64,000 bases of DNA from Pseudomonas protegens. GTDB lineage: Bacteria; Pseudomonadota; Gammaproteobacteria; Pseudomonadales; Pseudomonadaceae. Below the pieces are notes generated by a model. The model was not told where the DNA came from. It saw nothing but the letters and a program-made list of their open reading frames with translations, and did no database searches. Where the stretch lies: NCBI RefSeq assembly GCF_003363755.1, contig NZ_CP031396.1, positions 2,666,001-2,730,000 of the forward strand, given 5' to 3'. A program made the translations under genes and the position numbers. Of this stretch, positions 59,124 to 64,000 are shown one piece after another. Every line of letters starts with the position of its first letter. Position 1 is the stretch's first letter.

Positions 59124-61130
59124 ATGGACGTCATCCGCGACTTTCCCCATCCGATCCGCGAGATCGAGCACTGCCTGATCCCTCTGCGTGACGGCACCCA
59201 ACTGGCCGCGCGTATCTGGCTGCCGGCCGATGCCGGCACCCGGCGTTACCCGGCAATTCTCGAATACCTGCCCTATCGCAAGCGCGACGGCACCGCCGTG
59301 CGCGATGCCCTGACCCACCCCTGGATGGCGGGCCAGGGTTACGCCTGCGTGCGCGTGGACATGCGCGGTAACGGCGAATCCCAGGGCTTGATGGCCGACG
59401 AGTACCTGCCGCAGGAACAACAGGACGCCCTGGAGGTGCTCGACTGGCTCTGCGCCCAACCCTGGTGCGACGGCAACCTGGGGATGATGGGCATCTCCTG
59501 GGGCGGCTTCAACGGCCTGCAAGTGGCAGCCCATCAACCCGCAGCGTTGAAAGCCATCATTACCCTGTGTTCCACCGACGACCGCTACGCCGACGACATT
59601 CATTACAAGGGCGGCAACCTGTTGATGGAAAACCAGGGCTGGGCCGCCACCATGCTCAACTTCAGCGCCGCCGTACCGGACCCGCTGCTGGTACCGGACT
59701 GGCAGGCGCAATGGCAGCAACGCCTGGACGCCATGCCGATGCTGGCCGAAACCTGGCTGCAGCATCAGACCCGTGACGACTACTGGCGCCAGGGCTCGGT
59801 GTGCGAGGACTACGCGGCGATCAAGGCCGCGGTGTACTGCATCGGCGGTTGGGGCGATGCCTACAAGAACAGCGTGCCGCGCCTGATGCAGCACCTGAAT
59901 GGCCCGAAGAAAGCCCTGCTCGGCCCCTGGATTCACAAGTACCCGCACTTTGCCGTGCCCAACCCGGCCATCGGTTTTCTCCAGGAGGCCAAGCGCTGGT
60001 GGGACCACTGGCTCAAGGGCATCGACAACGGGGTGATGGACGAGCCCGCCTGCACCTTCTACCTGCAGGACGCCGTGCCGCCCAAGGCCAGCTACGCCGA
60101 ACGCCCGGGCGTGTGGGTGCAGACCGCCGGCTGGCCCGATCCACAGATCCAGTGGCAGACCTTCAGCCTCAGCGACAGCGGGCTCAGCGCGGGAGCGCAA
60201 GCGCTGAGCGCAAGTCGCAGCATTTGCTCGCCCCTGACCACCGGCCTGCATCAGGGCGAGTACTGCGCCATCTGGTTCGGCCCGGACGGCCCCACCGACC
60301 AGCGCCGGGACGATGCTCATTCGCTGTGCTTCGACAGCCAGCCCTTGAGCGAGCCCCTGGCCTTGCTGGGCGATGTGCGCCTGGACCTGCGCCTGACCTC
60401 GGACCAGCCTTGCGGGCAGATCGTCGCCCGGCTCAACGCCGTGGCCCCGGACGGTCAGGTGGCGCAGATCACCTACGGCACCCTGAACCTGTCGCTGCGC
60501 GACGACTTCGCCGTGGCCAGCCCACCCGAGCCCGGCGCGCCCCTGCAGGTGCGCTTCAACCTCGACCATGTCGGTTATCGCCTGCCGGCCGGTTATCGCC
60601 TGCGCCTGGCGTTGAGCACCGCCAGCTTCCCGTTGCTGTGGCCGGCCCGGGAGCTGACCACCCTGACCCTGCTGCCCGAGGTGCAGAGCGTGCAGTTGCC
60701 GGTGTTCATCGGCGAACCCGTGGCGTGTCCGTTCGAAGCCCCGCAAAGCGCCCCGCCGGCCAACCTGGAAATCATCCGCGCCGCCGCCCCCAAGCGCACC
60801 CTCAGCGAAGACGTGGCCAGCGGCGAAGTCTGCGTGTGTATCGACGACGACCTGGGCGCCATGCGCTTGCTCGACCACGGCCTGTGGGTCGACCAGCGCT
60901 GCACCGAGCAGTACCGCACCCTGCCCTGGGACCCGCTGTCGACCCGGGCCGATATCCAATGGCATTACCGGGCCGGTCGCGGCACCTGGTCGGTGGAAGT
61001 GGACAGCACCCTGGGCCTGCACGCCGACGCGCAATGGTTCTACCTGCGCGCCACCCAGGTTGCGCGACTCGATGGCCGGCAGATTCATCAACGCCAGTGG
61101 CACAAACGGATCGCCCGATCCACGCTGTAA
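59124..61130 (+). CDS. CocE/NonD family hydrolase (X-Pro dipeptidyl-peptidase S15 type)
   Basis: The 668-aa protein has an alpha/beta hydrolase domain with the nucleophile elbow MGISWGGFNGLQ, VRVDMRGNGES, and GPWIHKYPHF (likely His). A helical cap follows, then a C-terminal jelly-roll domain (from about residue 380) typical of cocaine esterase and X-Pro peptidases. No signal peptide is visible, so it acts in the cytoplasm. CTGGAG precedes the ATG. It probably cuts an ester or amide bond in the compound brought in by the neighbouring transporter. Confidence 0.88.
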   Translation: MDVIRDFPHPIREIEHCLIPLRDGTQLAARIWLPADAGTRRYPAILEYLPYRKRDGTAVRDALTHPWMAGQGYACVRVDMRGNGESQGLMADEYLPQEQQDALEVLDWLCAQPWCDGNLGMMGISWGGFNGLQVAAHQPAALKAIITLCSTDDRYADDIHYKGGNLLMENQGWAATMLNFSAAVPDPLLVPDWQAQWQQRLDAMPMLAETWLQHQTRDDYWRQGSVCEDYAAIKAAVYCIGGWGDAYKNSVPRLMQHLNGPKKALLGPWIHKYPHFAVPNPAIGFLQEAKRWWDHWLKGIDNGVMDEPACTFYLQDAVPPKASYAERPGVWVQTAGWPDPQIQWQTFSLSDSGLSAGAQALSASRSICSPLTTGLHQGEYCAIWFGPDGPTDQRRDDAHSLCFDSQPLSEPLALLGDVRLDLRLTSDQPCGQIVARLNAVAPDGQVAQITYGTLNLSLRDDFAVASPPEPGAPLQVRFNLDHVGYRLPAGYRLRLALSTASFPLLWPARELTTLTLLPEVQSVQLPVFIGEPVACPFEAPQSAPPANLEIIRAAAPKRTLSEDVASGEVCVCIDDDLGAMRLLDHGLWVDQRCTEQYRTLPWDPLSTRADIQWHYRAGRGTWSVEVDSTLGLHADAQWFYLRATQVARLDGRQIHQRQWHKRIARSTL

Positions 61131-61207
61131 AGCGTGGCAGGATGCCCAATCTCCGAGACTCGGCGGGACGCAGGACACAGCGCCCGCCCCTGTAGACTGG
61201 TACCCGC

Positions 61208-62146
61208 ATGTCGCATCGAAACGTCGATCTGCCCCCTCTCAACTGCCTGCAGCCTTTCGAGGCCGTGGCCCGTCATTTGAGCTTTACCCGGGCCGCCCAG
61301 GAACTGAACCTGACCCAGAGCGCGGTCAGCCGCCAGATCAAGCGGCTGGAGGAAAACCTCGCCCGGCCGCTGTTCCACCGCCACAACCTGGGCATCAGCC
61401 TGACCCCGGCGGGCGAGCGTTACTTTCGCACCATCCAGCGCCTGCTGCGCGAGCTGGACCGCGAGTCGGCGGAACTGCGCCGCCGCGGCGCCGAGCGCCA
61501 ACTGACCCTGGCCAGCACCCCGACCATCAGCTCGATCTGGCTGGCGCGCCTGCTGCCGGCGTTCCAGAGCCTGTATCCGGAGCTGGACATCCGCATCCTC
61601 TGCAGTGAAAGCCCCCAGCACCTGGATGTCAGCGAGTACGACCTGGGACTGTTCTATCACCTGGACGAGTTGCCGGCGCCCCTGGGCCTGGAGCTGACCC
61701 CGGTCTTTGCCGGGGAGCAGGTGATCTGCGTCTGCAGCCCGGACTACCTGAGCCGCAAGGGGCCGATTCGCGATGCGCAACACCTGCTGCAGGAACACCG
61801 GCTGCTGATTGTCGAAGACCACTATCACGACTGGCTGACCTGGTCCGACTGGTTCAGCGCCGTGGGCGCGACCTATCACTCCCCGCAACACGCCCTGCGC
61901 ACCAACAGCTACCAGTTGCTGATGCAGTCGGCGGTGATGGGCCAGGGCGTGGCCCTGGGCTGGGAAAGCCTGCTGCAGGACGAACTCGCCGCCGGACGCC
62001 TGCAACGCGCACTGCCGCAGCGCATGCCCAGCCGCGGGCGCCTGAACCTGATGCAACCGCACCACCGCAACCCACCATCCGCCGTACGCCGCTTTCGCCA
62101 ATGGCTGCTGGAACACACCCACCTTGCCCGCGACACCGGCCCTTGA
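61208..62146 (+). CDS. LysR-family regulator
   Basis: The 312-aa protein has an N-terminal winged helix-turn-helix (LSFTRAAQELNLTQSAVSRQ) and a LysR substrate domain, most like the GcvA/AmpR subgroup by its opening PPLNCLQPFEAVARH. It probably senses the substrate of the BCCT-porin-hydrolase genes upstream, though those are on the same strand, not divergent. Targets are not proven. Confidence 0.9.
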   Translation: MSHRNVDLPPLNCLQPFEAVARHLSFTRAAQELNLTQSAVSRQIKRLEENLARPLFHRHNLGISLTPAGERYFRTIQRLLRELDRESAELRRRGAERQLTLASTPTISSIWLARLLPAFQSLYPELDIRILCSESPQHLDVSEYDLGLFYHLDELPAPLGLELTPVFAGEQVICVCSPDYLSRKGPIRDAQHLLQEHRLLIVEDHYHDWLTWSDWFSAVGATYHSPQHALRTNSYQLLMQSAVMGQGVALGWESLLQDELAAGRLQRALPQRMPSRGRLNLMQPHHRNPPSAVRRFRQWLLEHTHLARDTGP

Positions 62147-62166
62147 CCGCCCCGACCTGACGACTC

Positions 62167-63480
62167 ATGAACCTGAACCTGCTGACATTCCCCGCGCTCT
62201 ACTGCGCCACCCTCCTGATGCTTGCCGGCAACGGGCTGTTCTTCAGCTTTATCGGCCTGCGCCTGACCAGCGACGGGGTCGGCGAACTGTGGATCGGTGG
62301 CCTGACCGCCGCCTATTACGCCGGCATGGTCTGCGGCGCCAAGTTCGGCCATCGGATGATTGCCGCCGTGGGCCATATCCGCTCTTACGTCGCCTGCGCG
62401 GGTGCCGCGACCATGATCGTGCTCCTGCACCTGCTGTTCGAAGATCTGTGGTTGTGGCTGGTGCTGCGCTTCATCACCGGCCTGGTGATGATGAACCAGT
62501 ACATGGTGATCGAAAGCTGGCTCAACGAGCAGGCGGGCAACCAGCAGCGCGGCGCGGTGTTCGCCGGCTACATGGTGGCGGTCTCCCTGGGCTTGATGCT
62601 GGGTCAGAGCGTGCTGATCTGGCGTCCCGAACTGGACTTCAAGCCTCTGCTGATCGTCGCCCTGTGTTTCGCCGCGTGCCTGATACCCGTCGCCCTGACC
62701 CGACGCCTGCACCCGGCCAAGCTGGTGACAGCACCCCTGCAGATCGGCTTTTTCTGGCGCCGGGTGCCGCAAGCCCTGAGCACGGTGTTCATCACCGGAC
62801 TGCTGGTCGGTTCGTTCTATGCCCTGGCACCGGTGTTCATCACCTTGAGCGGCCTGGACACGGCCCAAGCCGGCACTTTCGTCGCCGTGGCGATCCTGGC
62901 CGGGCTGTGCGCCCAGTGGCCGCTCGGCTGGCTTTCGGATCGCCTCGACCGCGCGCGACTGATCCGCGCCTGCGCGCTGCTCCTGTGCCTGGTGACTGTG
63001 CCTTTGTGGGGGCTGTTCGGCCTGTCGTTTACCTTCTTGCTGCTGTTCGCCTGCCTCAGCGGCCTGCTGTTGTTCAGCCTCTACCCGCTGGCGGTCGCCC
63101 TGGCCAACGACCACATTGAGCAACCCCAACGCGTGGCCCTGAGCGCCATGCTCCTGGCCACCCACGGCGTCGGCGCCTGCCTGGGGCCGCTGCTCAGCGG
63201 CGCGCTGATGAGCCTCTATGGCCACAACGCCTTATACATGGTGTTTTCGCTGTTCGCCCTGCTGCTGGCCTGGCGGGTACAACCGAGCAAGGTCAGCGGG
63301 GAGTTCCGGGTCGACGACGCGCCGTTGCAGCACGTGGCCATGCCCGAGCATCCGCCAAGCGTGCAGGCCTCGACCCTTGATCCACGCATCGAGGCTGTGC
63401 CCGGGGAGTGGCTGATCCAGGCACCACCGCCCGGTGAACCAGGGCGCAGCACGCTCAAGACCGACGCTGCATCCGCCTGA
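62167..63480 (+). CDS. MFS transporter, YcaD-like
   Basis: The 437-aa protein has 12 membrane segments, with MNLNLLTFPALYCATLLMLA, the loop AAYYAGMVCGAKFGHRMI and RFITGLVMMNQYMVIESWLN typical of the YcaD-like group. About 60 hydrophilic residues extend past the last segment. Start is 20 bases after the LysR stop, so the two are likely cotranscribed. Import or export direction cannot be told. Confidence 0.85.
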   Translation: MNLNLLTFPALYCATLLMLAGNGLFFSFIGLRLTSDGVGELWIGGLTAAYYAGMVCGAKFGHRMIAAVGHIRSYVACAGAATMIVLLHLLFEDLWLWLVLRFITGLVMMNQYMVIESWLNEQAGNQQRGAVFAGYMVAVSLGLMLGQSVLIWRPELDFKPLLIVALCFAACLIPVALTRRLHPAKLVTAPLQIGFFWRRVPQALSTVFITGLLVGSFYALAPVFITLSGLDTAQAGTFVAVAILAGLCAQWPLGWLSDRLDRARLIRACALLLCLVTVPLWGLFGLSFTFLLLFACLSGLLLFSLYPLAVALANDHIEQPQRVALSAMLLATHGVGACLGPLLSGALMSLYGHNALYMVFSLFALLLAWRVQPSKVSGEFRVDDAPLQHVAMPEHPPSVQASTLDPRIEAVPGEWLIQAPPPGEPGRSTLKTDAASA

Positions 63481-63504
63481 TTCAGGCAGGGTGCAACTGG
63501 ACGC

Positions 63505-63533
63505 TGAGCCGAATAGCGCATTTATTCGGCTCA
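63505..63533. terminator. Hairpin after the MFS gene
   Basis: TGAGCCGAATA (63505-63515) pairs perfectly with TATTCGGCTCA (63523-63533) across a 7-nt loop. No T-run follows. It lies 25 bp after the stop and likely ends or protects the transcript. The rest of the 309-bp gap to xseB shows no gene I can support; it should hold the xseB promoter. Confidence 0.55.
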
Positions 63534-63789
63534 TCCCCGAAGAGCCCGCCCATGGACCACCCACGCTGGATCTGGCAACAGCACGGCGCCTGGCCTGGAA
63601 CTCCCTCTGGAAAGCCGCACCAGTCCACGCAGCGAAGACCTGCCGGAGCGTCTCGGCACCCCTGGAAAAACCCCGTGAAACGCTCAAGCCAGGGCCAGTG
63701 AAACGCGTGCCAGCGAGCGCTTCTCATTTGCCCGAAACCCCGGTGTCTGCTAGTGTCGCGCCGGTTTAACGTCAACCGGGATAGCCGCC

Positions 63790-64000
63790 ATGGCCCGCAA
63801 AAAAGCTGCCTTAGATTTCGAACAATCCCTCGCCGACCTGCAAACCCTGGTCGAGCGTCTGGAGAACGGCGAGCTGTCGCTGGAAGACTCATTGACCGCC
63901 TTTGAACAAGGCATCGGCCTGACCCGTGATTGCCAGGCCGCCCTGGCCCAGGCCGAGCAGAAGGTGCAGATCCTGCTGGAGCGCGACGGCGAACTGGCCG
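63790..64000 (+). CDS. xseB: Exodeoxyribonuclease VII small subunit (3' end outside window)
   Basis: XseB is the small subunit of exonuclease VII, which degrades single-stranded DNA with XseA. The visible 70 residues begin [20 protein letters not shown], followed by [20 protein letters not shown], the family hallmark. The gene runs off the window end, so only about ten residues should be missing. In pseudomonads ispA and dxs usually follow. Confidence 0.95.
   Translation, partial: MARKKAALDFEQSLADLQTLVERLENGELSLEDSLTAFEQGIGLTRDCQAALAQAEQKVQILLERDGELA

Noticed and set aside
59061..61178. A 705-codon minus-strand frame opposite the CocE-type hydrolase
   Set aside because: The plus strand encodes a protein with clear nucleophile and His motifs; the antisense product has no recognisable features.
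63434..63769. 111-codon frame between the MFS gene and xseB
   Set aside because: It overlaps the MFS 3' end and a hairpin, has no ribosome site, and its product resembles nothing I know.

Overview
The window is a dense, high-GC Gammaproteobacterial chromosome segment, almost certainly from a fluorescens-type Pseudomonas (the P. fluorescens, P. protegens and P. chlororaphis kind). From memory, the gene order lptE-holA ... lipA-lipB ... dacA-rlpA-mltB-rodA-pbpA-rlmH-rsfS-nadD-proA ... ubiX-mpl ... eut ... dedA-mtfA-ppa matches the core block around PA3988 to PA4031 of P. aeruginosa. I see no tRNA, rRNA, CRISPR array, phage or transposase gene.

Regions. 1-3.4 kb: lptE (its first base lies outside), holA, the ribosome-rescue gene arfA with a terminator-like hairpin inside its coding sequence, and an MltB-type lytic transglycosylase. 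3.4-15.8 kb, minus strand: ldcA, the lipoate genes lipA-lipB with ybeD, then a cell-wall elongation block (dacA, rlpA, mltB, rodA, pbpA) joined to rlmH, rsfS, nadD and proA. 16-25 kb: a DNA glycosylase, a DedA-PAP2 fusion, a Lon-N-domain protein, an lrgAB pair, a MaoC hydratase, a MORN-repeat lipoprotein with a C13 protease domain, an SDR, a YceK-like lipoprotein, ubiX and mpl.

25.4-37.2 kb: ethanolamine catabolism. An EatR-type sigma-54 activator is divergent from an acetaldehyde dehydrogenase with a very good -24/-12 promoter. Then come eutH, eutA, a fused EutB-EutC protein, canonical eutB and eutC, and a GNAT gene. There are no microcompartment shell genes. The fused lyase keeps most active-site residues but has Ala where canonical EutB has the amino-group-binding Asp, so it may act on another amino alcohol. 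This is the most interesting part of the window.

37.4-44.1 kb: dedA, mtfA, ppa, a possible structured RNA, a diguanylate cyclase, a CHAP-type amidase with a secreted DUF3828-like partner (a likely T6SS effector-immunity pair away from any T6SS), and a periplasmic hydrolase. 44.2-45.3 kb: an isolated copper nitrite reductase nirK with a perfect palindrome at its start. 45.4-55.6 kb, minus strand: a six-gene mag operon around a large bacterial alpha-2-macroglobulin without the thioester cysteine.

56.2-63.5 kb, plus strand: a BCCT transporter, an OprD-type porin, an S15/CocE-type hydrolase, a LysR regulator and an MFS transporter. Together they look like an uptake-and-hydrolysis system for an unknown, probably quaternary-amine, substrate. 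The window ends inside xseB.
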